Part shown: positions 37,931 to 47,276 of the stretch, one piece after another
Numbering within the stretch: the first letter of the stretch is position 1
How the letters are laid out: each line of letters starts with the position of its first letter
NCBI GenBank assembly: GCA_044224515.1
Contig: JBGAKH010000010.1
Coordinates: forward strand, 62,001-126,000
Length of the DNA stretch: 64,000 nt
From: JBBATK01 sp044224515
GTDB lineage: Bacteria > Bacteroidota > Ignavibacteria > Kapaibacteriales > NICIL-2
Direction of reading: 5' to 3'
Translations under genes and position numbers: made by a program
The notes under the pieces: generated by a model
Database searches by the model: none
Told to the model about the DNA's origin: nothing
What the model saw: the letters and a program-made list of their open reading frames with translations, nothing else

Positions 37931-38494
37931 CTATTCAATCTTGATTCCAAAGACCGCCACAAGCCCCGGCAATCCGTCAAGCGCGAATCGAGCACCCTTG
38001 AGTTTATTGAGTCCGGGATGCATCACATAATTGTTAGCCGTTCTAAAATCTGCCTTCTCAAGATTGCACTGCTCAAACAGTGCCCCGGCTAAATCGCAAT
38101 GATCAAATCGCGCCGAGGGAAGTTCTGCTTGGCTAAAATCAGCGTCGCGAAGCTGGCAGTTCTTGAACTGCATGTTCTTCAGCTTCATGCCGAAGAACGA
38201 GCATGAATTCAATACACAGTCATCAAAGGCGAAGTCGAGGAGCATTGTACTCAGTGTGTTAAACTGCCATGCCAACATCTTGCAATGCGTAAAACGCACA
38301 CCACGCAAGGAACAGTGCTGAATAAGAGCCAGACTTAAGTCACAGTGCTCAAACACACAATCCACGAAAACTATATCTCGCATGTCGATGCCGTTAAAGC
38401 TGCAGTGCACGAAACGACAGTTTTCGAACTGTTCGAATTCCAACGGCTCTTCACTTACATTTCTCCCCTCAAATACCTTGTCTTCGCACATCAT
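37931..38494 (-). CDS. Pentapeptide-repeat protein
   Basis: 187 residues. Pentapeptide rungs of the A(D/N)LxX type run through most of the chain: FENCRFVHCSF, FVDCVFEHCDL, LRGVRFTHCKM, FKNCQLRDADFSQAEL, FDHCDLAGALFEQCNLEKADFRTA. They predict a right-handed quadrilateral beta-helix, with an unusually high Cys content in the rungs. The tail NNYVMHPGLNKLKGARFALDGLPGLV is the cap common to many FCB and Qnr/McbG-like homologues. Some relatives mimic DNA and protect gyrase from quinolones or toxins, but most have no known role, and nothing here proves it. No signal peptide. The stop is about 390 bases from the terminator at 37480. Confidence 0.9.
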   Translation of the reverse strand: MMCEDKVFEGRNVSEEPLEFEQFENCRFVHCSFNGIDMRDIVFVDCVFEHCDLSLALIQHCSLRGVRFTHCKMLAWQFNTLSTMLLDFAFDDCVLNSCSFFGMKLKNMQFKNCQLRDADFSQAELPSARFDHCDLAGALFEQCNLEKADFRTANNYVMHPGLNKLKGARFALDGLPGLVAVFGIKIE

Positions 38495-38869
38495 TTCATT
38501 CGTTCGTAATGGTTCAGCAGACCCAAATCTACAGCTCTCTATAGTTCTTGCGCAACCTCAGTATGAGACACTCCCAAAGAGTTTTTTCGTTAGCCCGTGC
38601 TGCGCACGGGCAGGCAGAACAACCGGAAGCCAACCGGATTCAAGAATGGAGCTCGTCCGGCGTGACCGGTGGAACTATGCGGTTTGATTTGGGCGGCCAT
38701 TCGTCGCAAGTGGACGACCATTCGTCGGGCGACACAGCCCGTTCGTCGGACTAGAGCCTTAAAATGACGGTGTTTTGACGGAGTTTCGCAGAGCACGACG
38801 GACGAAGCTGCAACCGAGGCCGCGTCCAAGCGTAGAGCACACGCACCATTCACTATGTATCTAACGACC
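38495..38869. other. Gene-free stretch with hairpin before the TonB receptor
   Basis: A perfect hairpin GCCCGTGC / TGC / GCACGGGC lies at 38593-38611. Further on, CATTCGTCG occurs twice and GTTCGTCGG once within 38698-38755. No supported reading frame; long antisense frames overlapping here are shadows of the receptor gene. Confidence 0.5.
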
Positions 38870-41350
38870 ATGAACAAACGACATTCCGGACGAAGCTCTA
38901 AGAAGACAATTCCAATGGCTACATTTCTTAGTACCGTCATTCTGTCTCTTGCACTTACTTCCCCACTCAGCGCACGCTCCTTTGGGATAGGTCCGGCACC
39001 CAGCCTCCTGCCACAGCAGAGTCCAAGTGCTCCGGGACAAAGCCAGACCGTACGTGGACGTATTGTGGACGCCGAATCCAATGCTCCCATACCGGGTATA
39101 CGTGTCACTATCTTGCTTGATAGCGCACGCAAGATCGGTGCAGTGAGTGATAAGTCCGGAAGTTACCGCGTGAAGAATGTCCCATTGGGTCGATGGACGC
39201 TTCGCGTATCCGGTATAGGTTATCAAGAACAGAGCATCAACGAAATGATGGTTGCAGCCGGTAAGGAATGCATCGTGGATATCAGTATGGTAGAAAAGGT
39301 ACATAAAACTGATGAGGTCGTTGTCTCTGTGGACCGCGCAACCGAGAAAAGCACGACAGTAAATGAATACTCATCCGTGAGCGCACGCGCGTTCAACATC
39401 GAAGACACAAAGAAGTATGCCGGAGCACTCGGAGATCCTTCGCGTATGGCACAGAACTTTGCGGGAGTAACGGGAGCCAACGATTCACGCAACGATATCG
39501 TGGTGCGTGGCAATTCGCCGACCGGCATGCTGTGGCAACTTGAGGGACTCAACATTCCGAATCCAAATCACTTTGGAGCATTGAACAGTACCGGAGGACC
39601 TGTCAGTATTCTCAACAACAATACACTCGATAAATCTGACTTCTTTTCGGGTGCTTTTCCTGCTCAATACGGAAACGCAACGGCAGGTGTCTTTGACTTG
39701 CATATGCGCTCGGGTAATGCGGAGCGACATGAATTTGTCGGTCAAATCGGGTTCAACGGTTTTGAGCTTGGAGCGGAAGGGCCACTGCCCGGTTCATCGG
39801 GGTCTTCATACTTGGTGAACTATCGCTACTCCACCTTAGGTTTCTTCAAGACGATCGGTGTCAGTTTCGGAACGGGCGGTGCAATTCCTAACTACCAAGA
39901 TCTCACGATGAAGCTCAATTGGCAGATCAGCGATCGCTCTAAGATCACCTTTTTCGGTATTGGCGGGATGAGCGACATCGATCTGCTTGGCAATGATCAA
40001 GATACCAGCGATGTCAATCTCTACGGTGACGAGAATCAGAACTCTAAAGTAAAGTATAGCACCGGCATCATGGGCCTGAGCTACGAAAGCAATCTAAGTG
40101 ATGCAACCTTTTTAAAGACGACGCTTGGTGTTAGTGGAACGCACGAGCTGTTTCATGGTGATAGTATCGATGTACAAACACGCAAAGAGTATCCGAGCGG
40201 AGATGCCACGTTCAACACGCTAAAATCCTCACTTGTTGCACAGCTACGTCACAAGTTCGACGTGCAGAATTCACTACACCTTGGTGTAACGGTCGACCGT
40301 ACAGATTTCCACCTCAACAATGTTTCGTACAAAGCAGATACAGCAAAAGTGCTCGTGAACACTGAGGACAACGTGATGCTCCTTCAAGCCTACGCACAAT
40401 GGAAGCATCGCTTTGACGATCATCTCAGCAGCGTGGTTGGTCTGCATGCGCAACATTACGAACTCGGAAATGCAACGGCTGTGGAACCGCGTGCGAGCAT
40501 TCAGTATGCCTCGGAGAGCGGTCATACTCTTAGTCTCGGTTATGGTCTGCATAGCCAAACACAAGGCATATATGACTACTATGTTGAAGCACATACAATG
40601 AACGGAACGACGCCTCTAACACTCTATCCCAACAAGAGCCTCGGTTTCACCAAAAGTCATCACCTTGTATTGAGCTACGATTGGAGTTTCGCAGCAGACT
40701 GGCACCTGAAGACGGAGGTATATCATCAGTGGTTGTTCGACATTCCGGTTTCGCCCACGCGCGCCTCGTTCAGCATGGTTAACACAGGCAATTCCTTCGC
40801 TCCCACCAATGAAACCTATCTGAACAACAGCGGAACAGCCCGCAATTATGGCGCCGAGTTCACGGTGGAGCGTTTCTTTAAGAATGGTTTTTATCTGCTT
40901 GGCACAGCTTCACTTTTTGACAGTAAGTACAAAGGAAGTGACGGCATTGAGCGCAATACCGCTTTCAACATGGGCTACGTGGCAAACGTTCTTGGTGGCT
41001 ATGAGTTTAAACTTGGTGGCGGAACCTTCACCATGAGTCTACGCGTTTCGGCCACAGGTGGAAAGTATCTTACACCCTTGGACACCGCTGCTTCGCGCGC
41101 ACTTTCGTCCGCTGTTTACAAAGAGAATCTGGCCTATAGCGACAAGCAGAGTTCCTATTTTCGCTCCGATCTGAAAATCGGTTACCGCATTGAACTTGGC
41201 AGCTCCACAATGGAGTTCTCCATCGACTTTCAGAACATTACAAACCACAAGAACATCTTTTACCAATCGTACGATCGACGAACGAACAGTGTAGGAACCA
41301 TCTATCAACAAGGGTTTTTTCCTGTACCGCTGTTCCGGTATACGTTCTAG
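38870..41350 (+). CDS. TonB-dependent outer-membrane receptor with carboxypeptidase-like N-terminal domain
   Basis: About 826 residues from ATG 38870; ATG 38855 is an alternative. A basic start and hydrophobic segment (ATFLSTVILSLALTSPLSA) form the signal peptide. Next comes a CarboxypepD_reg-like domain (VRGRIVDAESNAPIPGIRVTI, GSYRVKNVPLGRWTLRVSGIGYQ), then a plug domain (DDEVVVSVDRATEK-like, NDIVVRGNSPTGMLWQLEGLNIPNPNHFG). The rest is a beta-barrel with alternating aromatic strands, ending in FPVPLFRYTF with a terminal Phe as for outer-membrane proteins. No SusD partner is adjacent, and the ligand is unknown. A LytS/LytTR pair follows, 132 bases downstream. Confidence 0.92.
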   Translation: MNKRHSGRSSKKTIPMATFLSTVILSLALTSPLSARSFGIGPAPSLLPQQSPSAPGQSQTVRGRIVDAESNAPIPGIRVTILLDSARKIGAVSDKSGSYRVKNVPLGRWTLRVSGIGYQEQSINEMMVAAGKECIVDISMVEKVHKTDEVVVSVDRATEKSTTVNEYSSVSARAFNIEDTKKYAGALGDPSRMAQNFAGVTGANDSRNDIVVRGNSPTGMLWQLEGLNIPNPNHFGALNSTGGPVSILNNNTLDKSDFFSGAFPAQYGNATAGVFDLHMRSGNAERHEFVGQIGFNGFELGAEGPLPGSSGSSYLVNYRYSTLGFFKTIGVSFGTGGAIPNYQDLTMKLNWQISDRSKITFFGIGGMSDIDLLGNDQDTSDVNLYGDENQNSKVKYSTGIMGLSYESNLSDATFLKTTLGVSGTHELFHGDSIDVQTRKEYPSGDATFNTLKSSLVAQLRHKFDVQNSLHLGVTVDRTDFHLNNVSYKADTAKVLVNTEDNVMLLQAYAQWKHRFDDHLSSVVGLHAQHYELGNATAVEPRASIQYASESGHTLSLGYGLHSQTQGIYDYYVEAHTMNGTTPLTLYPNKSLGFTKSHHLVLSYDWSFAADWHLKTEVYHQWLFDIPVSPTRASFSMVNTGNSFAPTNETYLNNSGTARNYGAEFTVERFFKNGFYLLGTASLFDSKYKGSDGIERNTAFNMGYVANVLGGYEFKLGGGTFTMSLRVSATGGKYLTPLDTAASRALSSAVYKENLAYSDKQSSYFRSDLKIGYRIELGSSTMEFSIDFQNITNHKNIFYQSYDRRTNSVGTIYQQGFFPVPLFRYTF

Positions 41351-41482
41351 GACCATGTCTCGGGAGACGACCTGAACCAACTTGAGACAGGGTTCGTTGA
41401 GACAATGCGGATCTGTTCAACTTACTTGCATTCTTTCAACTATTCGGAATAACAACATCGCTGTTTTATTGCGCTGCCTAGC

Positions 41483-42616
41483 ATGAACCTTTTCAAGAAT
41501 TTTAGCCCTGAGCCTTTGCGTTACACACCTCACAAGCGGCGTGAACAGGTTCTGATTGTCGGCATGGTCATTGTTTTCGGTACCGTTGCGTTCTTTGCCA
41601 TACTCGCTCTGAGACGTTTGTTGCATAGTCCGGAGTCACCTTCACTGCTCGTTGATTTTTTGGTTTCGCAGCTATACTCTGCAGTTATTGTTATTGCACA
41701 ACTCAACTCGAGTACGTTGGCTCATCGCCTCATGCCACTTCGATCGAAGAAGGCTGCAGCTGTTCACATTGTCTTTCAAGCGATAGCAGGAGTTCTAGCC
41801 TTTGGTACGACTGCCTATGTCTTGGGAGTTCTCGCCATTGAAGCATGCTACATACCCTTCGAGCTCTTTGTAGGTATCGCCACAGTTACATTCATCTTGT
41901 CATTGATTGGAAACGGATTTTTTTACGCCCTACATTTTCAACGTCAAGTGCGCGCTGCACATCAGGCAGTCTTAGAGTCTGAACTAAGCGTTCTTCGGGC
42001 GCAGATCAATCCGCATTTTCTGTTTAACACACTGAATTCCATAGCGGCACTTATTCGCATCAATCCCGAGAAAGCAGAGCGTGTAACCGAGCACTTGGCA
42101 GATCTGTTCCGTTATAGCTTGCGATCATCCAAAACGCCACTGGTGAGTTTGGATGATGAAGTGCAATCAATAGAACTGTATCTATCTATTGAAGCGGCGC
42201 GCTTTGGTGAACGCCTAGAAACACAGCTGGACATTCCGCAAGAACTGCGAAATGCCTTAGTTCCGAGTCTGCTCTTGCAGCCCTTGGTAGAAAACGCGGT
42301 GAAACACGGTGCCAATCACACGGAGTCCACCTTTCACATCCTTGTTGAGGCGAAACGTGAGTCCGGTTGCATTCTGTTGAGTGTAAGCGACAGCGGGCCC
42401 GGGTTCAATGTGGATGAAGCGCAAAGTATTTTTGAGCGTGGTACAGGTTTGGCAAATGTTCGTGACCGACTCTTTTTACTCTTTGGTGATGAGTCTTCCA
42501 TCACATTTGAGGCGAGTTGCGTTCACTTACGATTTCCATACAGAGACGCCATAACGGTACTCCATCGAGGTCCCTTGGAGGCGTCTGCTACAGGTGGGAT
42601 CTCTGCTCGAGGTTGA
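41483..42616 (+). CDS. LytS-family sensor histidine kinase
   Basis: 377 residues. Four membrane segments fill residues ~22-152 (VLIVGMVIVFGTVAFFAILAL, LVSQLYSAVIVIAQL, FQAIAGVLAFGTTAYVLGVLA, FVGIATVTFILSLIGNGFFY). The His_kinase domain follows with LRAQINPHFLFNTLNS (phospho-acceptor His178) and the HATPase signatures LLLQPLVENAVKHG and VSDSGPGFN...GTGLANVRDRL. There is no separate extracellular sensing domain, so the signal is probably membrane-embedded. It precedes a LytTR response regulator by 128 bases. The last ~25 residues after the ATPase domain (EASATGGISARG) look like an added tail. Confidence 0.94.
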   Translation: MNLFKNFSPEPLRYTPHKRREQVLIVGMVIVFGTVAFFAILALRRLLHSPESPSLLVDFLVSQLYSAVIVIAQLNSSTLAHRLMPLRSKKAAAVHIVFQAIAGVLAFGTTAYVLGVLAIEACYIPFELFVGIATVTFILSLIGNGFFYALHFQRQVRAAHQAVLESELSVLRAQINPHFLFNTLNSIAALIRINPEKAERVTEHLADLFRYSLRSSKTPLVSLDDEVQSIELYLSIEAARFGERLETQLDIPQELRNALVPSLLLQPLVENAVKHGANHTESTFHILVEAKRESGCILLSVSDSGPGFNVDEAQSIFERGTGLANVRDRLFLLFGDESSITFEASCVHLRFPYRDAITVLHRGPLEASATGGISARG

Positions 42617-42744
42617 CAACACTAGACCTAAATCGCAGCCTTATACCTGACTTACACGTGCAAGGCAGTAATACTTCAGCAATCAACACGAAACGAAGTT
42701 TAGCTTCGGGGAACACTTCGCAGCATTTGGAGAACAGACGCTAC

Positions 42745-43530
42745 ATGGCATCAACAGAGACATCGCAGTGCATTCGCTACATGGTCGTTGACGACGAGTC
42801 GCTGGCGCGTCAACGCATGATTTCCCTATTGAACGAATGTGCCAAACGACTCAGCGAAAACGAGTGGTCATTTGCAGGCGAGGCCGCCAATGGAAGCTCG
42901 GCGCTTGAGTTGATCCACGATCTGCGTCCCGATGTAGTGTTTCTCGACATTCAGATGCCCGGACTGCAGGGCTTTGACGTCGTGGAGTTACTCAGCATTC
43001 CACGTCCGCACATCGTCTTCGTCACAGCCTACGATGAATACGCGCTGCAAGCTTTTGACGTGCACGCATTGGATTACCTTACCAAGCCCGTGCGCGCTGA
43101 GCGCCTCCAACGGTCCATGGAACGCATCTCACAACTCCACTACAGACAACAACAGACAGGTGCATTGGACGCATTGCGTTCGGAACGAGCGGCACTACCC
43201 TTGGAACGCCTTAGTGTTCGGGATAACGACAAGATTCGCGTCCTCGCGGTCAACGAAATCGAACGTATCGAGGCAGAAGATAAAATCGTACACGTGTTTT
43301 CCAAAGGCAAAGCCTACCGTACCGATTTTCGTTTGGATGAATTGGAGTCGCGTCTTCATACTTCTCATTTCATTCGAATACACCGCTCACACATCGTTCG
43401 CATTGACGCTGTTCGAGAGATTATTCCGTGGTTTTCAGGCAGCTATTGTGTGAAGCTCGACGATGGCACACAACTACCCGTTGCGCGACGTCGCGCTTCA
43501 CACATGAAACACTTGCTGGGAAAAATCTAA
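42745..43530 (+). CDS. LytTR-family response regulator
   Basis: Start at ATG 42745 (MASTETSQCIRYMVVDDESLA); the open frame runs back to 42517, overlapping the kinase, but those residues are not receiver-like. 261 residues. The receiver has VVDDE, phospho-acceptor Asp68 in VVFLDIQMPGLQGFD, and VTAYDEYALQAFDVHALDYLTKPV. The C-terminal LytTR DNA-binding domain (~150-260) shows KIRVLAVNEIERIEAEDKIVHV and HFIRIHRSHIVRIDAVREI, with the final PVARRRASHMKHLL. LytTR regulators bind direct repeats; none is obvious within this locus. It forms a two-component pair with the preceding kinase. Confidence 0.96.
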   Translation: MASTETSQCIRYMVVDDESLARQRMISLLNECAKRLSENEWSFAGEAANGSSALELIHDLRPDVVFLDIQMPGLQGFDVVELLSIPRPHIVFVTAYDEYALQAFDVHALDYLTKPVRAERLQRSMERISQLHYRQQQTGALDALRSERAALPLERLSVRDNDKIRVLAVNEIERIEAEDKIVHVFSKGKAYRTDFRLDELESRLHTSHFIRIHRSHIVRIDAVREIIPWFSGSYCVKLDDGTQLPVARRRASHMKHLLGKI

Positions 43531-43599
43531 CTCTAAACCCGCAGGTTGTGCACCCTGTTCGATGCAGCTAGATTTGCGACAGCACATACTCTTCATTCT

Positions 43600-43923
43600 A
43601 TGCCTGATCTACAATCCTTTGCCTCGCTCCTCGGTGCATCTACACCTGAAAATCAGTCTTCCAAAAAGGGCTACGACGGAAAAGCCGTACGTCTCAAAAT
43701 GACTCTCGAAACAAAAGGGCGGGCATCCAAAACAGTCACGGCTATACGTGGCTTTCAATCCACTCCAGAAGAACTGGAAGAACTCTTGAATATGTTGAAG
43801 AAAAAGTGCGGAAGCGGTGGACAGCTCGGTGACAATGTGCTCGAATTGCAAGGAGACCATCGCACTACAGCTGAGCGATTCCTGCGCGACAAAGGCTTTG
43901 AGTTCGCGACAACTAAGAAGTGA
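43600..43923 (+). CDS. yciH: SUI1/YciH-family translation initiation factor-like protein
   Basis: Start at ATG 43600 (MPDLQSFASLLG); an upstream in-frame codon at 43546 is less likely. 107 residues. The SUI1 (eIF1) domain fills the C-terminal two-thirds: KTVTAIRGFQSTPEELEELL, MLKKKCGSGGQLGDNVLELQGDH and FLRDKGFEF, matching the family's K-K-x-x-G-x-G-G-x-x...Q-G-D motif. Such proteins bind the small ribosomal subunit and are thought to influence start-codon selection in some bacteria. It follows the LytTR regulator by 69 bases and is convergent with the helical protein gene, with only 18 bases between the stops. Confidence 0.92.
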   Translation: MPDLQSFASLLGASTPENQSSKKGYDGKAVRLKMTLETKGRASKTVTAIRGFQSTPEELEELLNMLKKKCGSGGQLGDNVLELQGDHRTTAERFLRDKGFEFATTKK

Positions 43924-43941
43924 TTTTTCCGGATACGACCG

Positions 43942-45489
43942 TTATCGACGATCTGATGAGCCTCCCAGCTCCTTGAGCATCATCTGCCATAAATCTTCAA
44001 AGGGTATTATCTCCAGACTTTCTGCTGCTCCGCCTTTAAACTTCTGCGGAACATTACTCAACTTGGTTAACCATTTGGCTGCCGCTTTCTTCGTTGCCGC
44101 GACTTCAAAATTCTGTTCGACCATTACATGCACCAAGTGCGCAAAAATGGCAAGACGATAGTTGAGCTTGCTCAAGCGTTTGCGCCGTAATGTTTGCAGC
44201 GACTCATCGCGCTGTATCAAACTGTCGAAGTCCTTGACACGTAGGAGAAACAGCACCTGAGCGAAAACCGCCACTACATTGAAGCCTTGCAAGTCTTTGA
44301 CAATGGTGCTGAAACTTGAAGTAAATGCGCGGAAATGACGGTACTTGCTTTTTGACTGCAAAAGCTCTTCCGGCAGCAAACTGACGCGCATTGGCTCGTC
44401 ACTGACGAAGCGCACATAGAATTCCATCAACTTCCAACGCTCCAATGTAGCTGCATCGTTTCGCTGAAACTTTGGGTGCGCCACAACTTCCAAGAAAATA
44501 CTGCGCGCTAAAGTGTAGTCCCCCGTTCGCATCGCCAATATCCAGTACTGCTCCTGAAAGGTAAACCAAGCAAGCTTCGTCTTCGGTAGAGTAGCTTGGA
44601 GCTCGTCTGCAATGGCGAAAGCTTTGTGGTATTCTCCTAGCCAAGTGTTCGCACTCATACTTGATATCAGAAACTGCCAATAAACAACTCCGTTTCTGAT
44701 ACTGGGGTTCTCATCATACAGCGCTCTTAACTCATTTGTAAGCTCGATGATCTTGCGGTATTCCTGGTTCACCTCGGCCAAAATTTTCGCCAACACAAAG
44801 TAGTTTTCGTGAATTGTCGCACTTCCAGTACTCTTTCGTATTACGTTTAATTCTTCAACGAATTCCTGAATTTCAGCTCTACGAAATTGTTGGAGCGACC
44901 ACGAGGCCGCATACCAAGACGAGACCTTTTGTAGCATAAGTGTTGATCGATCTTCTGCTAACTGAACTCTTGCAAGTTCACTGGCTTTCGAAAAGAATTT
45001 TGAGAAGCTCTTTTGGTCCCCTCGATAGGCATAGGTGTGTGATATGGTCAAACAGCTTTCTCGCATTGCAGAGGTAAGGCTATATCGTTCGGCCGTTTTA
45101 TAAATCCGTTCAGCGATCGAAAATGCGGCACTATTTGCGCCATGGAGTTGCAGAATCCTCATAGCCGCTATTAGCTCAATACACTCCTGACGTGCCTTGC
45201 TTCTTGGATTGTTGAACGCTCTATTTGCGTCGAGGAAAAAGACAGATTCAACCAGTCTACGCTGAAGCCGCATCTTGATACTGTTGAAAGTGCTTGCCGG
45301 CACCTTCAATGCAGCGCCGTAAAGTACTCGAGCGCCACTCAAATCATCAGTTATAGTTCCAGATAACAACCCTTCGTACAACTTTCGCATACGCACGGAC
45401 TGGTGTGCTTGCTTGTCATCACCAAAGATGTCAAATCTGTTTTTACCGTACTGCGCGTACAATCGCACTAGTTCTTGCAAAACCAGCAT
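43942..45489 (-). CDS. ~515-residue helical-repeat protein, paralogue of the gene at 51342
   Basis: 515 residues, no signal peptide or membrane segment. The sequence is almost entirely helical with irregular TPR-like pairs, for example AFSIAERIYKTAERYSL, KSFSKFFSKASELARVQL, YRKIIELTNELRALYDENP, YHKAFAIADELQATLP and YTLARSIFLEVVAHPKF. Its length and layout match the protein at 51342-52832: an N-terminal pair with a small loop, an R/K-rich helix near residues 70-85, repeats in the middle, and a F-x-x-F C-terminal helix. I do not recognise the family. A scaffold role is the natural guess for TPR-like proteins, but no partner is evident. The start region is AT-rich, unlike its neighbours. Confidence 0.7.
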   Translation of the reverse strand: MLVLQELVRLYAQYGKNRFDIFGDDKQAHQSVRMRKLYEGLLSGTITDDLSGARVLYGAALKVPASTFNSIKMRLQRRLVESVFFLDANRAFNNPRSKARQECIELIAAMRILQLHGANSAAFSIAERIYKTAERYSLTSAMRESCLTISHTYAYRGDQKSFSKFFSKASELARVQLAEDRSTLMLQKVSSWYAASWSLQQFRRAEIQEFVEELNVIRKSTGSATIHENYFVLAKILAEVNQEYRKIIELTNELRALYDENPSIRNGVVYWQFLISSMSANTWLGEYHKAFAIADELQATLPKTKLAWFTFQEQYWILAMRTGDYTLARSIFLEVVAHPKFQRNDAATLERWKLMEFYVRFVSDEPMRVSLLPEELLQSKSKYRHFRAFTSSFSTIVKDLQGFNVVAVFAQVLFLLRVKDFDSLIQRDESLQTLRRKRLSKLNYRLAIFAHLVHVMVEQNFEVAATKKAAAKWLTKLSNVPQKFKGGAAESLEIIPFEDLWQMMLKELGGSSDRR

Positions 45490-45679
45490 GTCTTAAAAGG
45501 CTTTTAGTATATACAAAGCAACAACTTACATCATATATGGAGGTATACTACACGTAAATCTACTTCATTTTACACGCGTATGAAAGGCATTGAAAAATCA
45601 GTATTTCCTATGACCAAGTCTCGATTTTCGTAACGCAAGTTTACGCCATACATAACCGCTCTATCACTAATAAACAGGA

Positions 45680-45886
45680 ATGCTTATGTCTGCTGTCGTT
45701 AGTATACTGCTATGGTTAGGTGTGATTACACCTGGCGTTCATACAACTTCTGAGATATCCCAACTCACGGCACGTCATAGCGGTGTTGTGAATTGGGTAA
45801 TGTCTAACCCTTACTTGCTTCATTTGGCACAACAGTGTGAATCCGATGAACTTGTAATAATTGTTAGACCTAGTGAAGGTGACTAG
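45680..45886 (+). CDS. Small hydrophobic peptide of unknown function
   Basis: 68 residues from ATG 45680, or 66 from ATG 45686. CAGGAATGCTT before the first ATG contains an AGGA ribosome site. The N-terminal segment MSAVVSILLWLGVITPGVH is hydrophobic and could be a membrane anchor or signal; the rest is polar (SEISQLTARHSGVVNWVM, ending VRPSEGD). A hairpin at 45898-45936 follows shortly after the stop. The gene is short and has no relative I recognise; ribosome site and position make it plausible but not certain. Confidence 0.45.
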   Translation: MLMSAVVSILLWLGVITPGVHTTSEISQLTARHSGVVNWVMSNPYLLHLAQQCESDELVIIVRPSEGD

Positions 45887-46329
45887 GAAACCAGTAGCTG
45901 TTGAACGCTGAACCCATTACGTTAAGCGTTTAACAGCAATACATCTTTCACCTGGTTTGTCAAATTCAACATAACCCGATGACAGGGCAAGCGAGAGCTT
46001 TGTCATCGGGCGGAGGGGTTCATCCGGATGAACCGCTCAATGCCTAGCAGAGTCATGATCAGGGCTATGTGTGGAACCCGGACGAGCATGAATCGTGTCG
46101 GCCTGAGTGGCCGCTCAGGCTGACACGGCTGCAGGCAGCGATAGTAAAGGAAGGTGGTGAAGGTCTGCGCGCGCATTGTGTTGAGACCATTCCTTTGGCC
46201 GTCATTTTCTCGTACCTCACAACCCCACACCTGTACGCTAAATCCGCACTTTTTAAACCTACCTCGTGTCGTGTTACCTGAACACGGCAGCAGGGATGCA
46301 TTTGTTCAACACCATCGAAATGGAATTCT
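45887..46329. repeat. Hairpin-dense intergenic stretch
   Basis: Five strong inverted repeats occur in 390 bases: CTGTTGAACGCT/AGCGTTTAACAG (45898-45936); CCCGATGACA/TGTCATCGGG (45975-46010); the perfect 18-base palindrome GGTTCATCCGGATGAACC (46017-46034); CGTGTC-G-GCCTGAG / CTCAGGC-T-GACACG (46094-46127); and CGTGTT/AACACG (46269-46285). None has a long T run, so they are not all simple terminators. No protein frame is convincing. Confidence 0.65.
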
Positions 46330-47163
46330 ATGGCACATCAAAAGTCTGAGCCGGGCAGTCCGGCGCACGAAGCGATTCGCGTCGCAGCACCTTTCCAAAG
46401 CAAACTCCGTTTAGCACAGAGGTCAAACATCAAAGAATTGGAGCTTTACGATCAGCAGGTACATACTACCGCTAAGCACGATCGTTCGGTTGCGCTTTTG
46501 CAATACTATGGCGGACCGCTCTTGGCGAATGTTGAAGTATTTGTGGTGTATTGGGGACAAAGCTTCGTCGACGGTACGCTATCGCAGTATCCTGACCGCA
46601 TTAATGCTTTTTACGATTCAATTCTAAGTAGTCCGCTGATGGACCAAATGGAGGAGTACTCCACGAAAGACTACAAGATTGGACACGGTAAACGCGTGGG
46701 AAGCACAACGATTACGAGTCCACCGTCTCCAAAACACATAAGCGACTCAGCATTGCGCAAGCAACTAAAAAGCTGGATCGCATCGAACAAAGCTTTTCCC
46801 AAAGCAGGAGTCAACACTCTCTACATGATTTACCTGCAAAATGGTACAACGGTTTCCATGGGCGGAGCCAAATCCTGCTCTTCATTTTGTGGCTATCACG
46901 ACGCCATAGACAATCGGATCTTCTATGCGGTCATGCCCTTTCCGGGATGCAATGGATGCCTGGGCGACCTCCACCCCTTTGAAGCCTTATGTGCAACGAG
47001 TTCGCACGAGTTGTGCGAAGCAGTAACTGACCCAATTCCCGGTACAGGATGGTACAACATGGAGTATGGCGAAGTGGGCGATATTTGCGGATGGAGCTTT
47101 AAAAGCCTCCGCAATTACATCATCCAAAAAGAGTGGTCAAATAAAAGCGGCACCTGTATCTAG
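46330..47163 (+). CDS. SHELxEAxTDP-motif protein (uncharacterised, protease-like signature)
   Basis: 277 residues with no hydrophobic signal. Residues ~55-100 (YYGGPLLANVEVFVVYWGQSF) and the later FYDSIL and YSTKDYKIGHG resemble an uncharacterised bacterial family that also recalls plant Exordium/PHI-1 proteins. Near residue 215 stands SSHELCEAVTDP, an H-E-L-x-E-A-x-T-D-P motif that looks like a metal-binding helix, followed by GWYNMEYGEVGDICGWSF. Eight Cys, two in a CSSFCGYH cluster and two in GCNGCLG, suggest disulfides or metal binding. The Cys content fits export, but a signal peptide is missing, so another export route or a wrong start is possible. A perfect palindromic terminator follows. 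Confidence 0.7.
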   Translation: MAHQKSEPGSPAHEAIRVAAPFQSKLRLAQRSNIKELELYDQQVHTTAKHDRSVALLQYYGGPLLANVEVFVVYWGQSFVDGTLSQYPDRINAFYDSILSSPLMDQMEEYSTKDYKIGHGKRVGSTTITSPPSPKHISDSALRKQLKSWIASNKAFPKAGVNTLYMIYLQNGTTVSMGGAKSCSSFCGYHDAIDNRIFYAVMPFPGCNGCLGDLHPFEALCATSSHELCEAVTDPIPGTGWYNMEYGEVGDICGWSFKSLRNYIIQKEWSNKSGTCI

Positions 47164-47244
47164 AGATTATTTACGATTTGGCGAATTGTCGTTTGAACAC
47201 CGAATAAACCAAGTGTGACGAAGCCTCTGAAGCCATAATCACCC

Positions 47245-47276
47245 GGGACGCAGACTCAGTCTGCGTCCCATTCTTT
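47245..47276 (+). terminator. Intrinsic terminator with 12-bp arms
   Basis: Arms GGGACGCAGACT (47245-47256) and AGTCTGCGTCCC (47258-47269) are separated by one base, then ATTCTTTTA. The T run is broken, but the stem is very strong. Confidence 0.75.

Noticed and set aside
38590..39132. 180-codon minus-strand frame at the start of the TonB receptor
   Set aside because: It overlaps the signal and carboxypeptidase-like domain of the receptor and has a composition typical of antisense frames.
45887..46329. CRISPR array
   Set aside because: The inverted repeats differ from one another and are not evenly spaced; there is no repeated unit with spacers.
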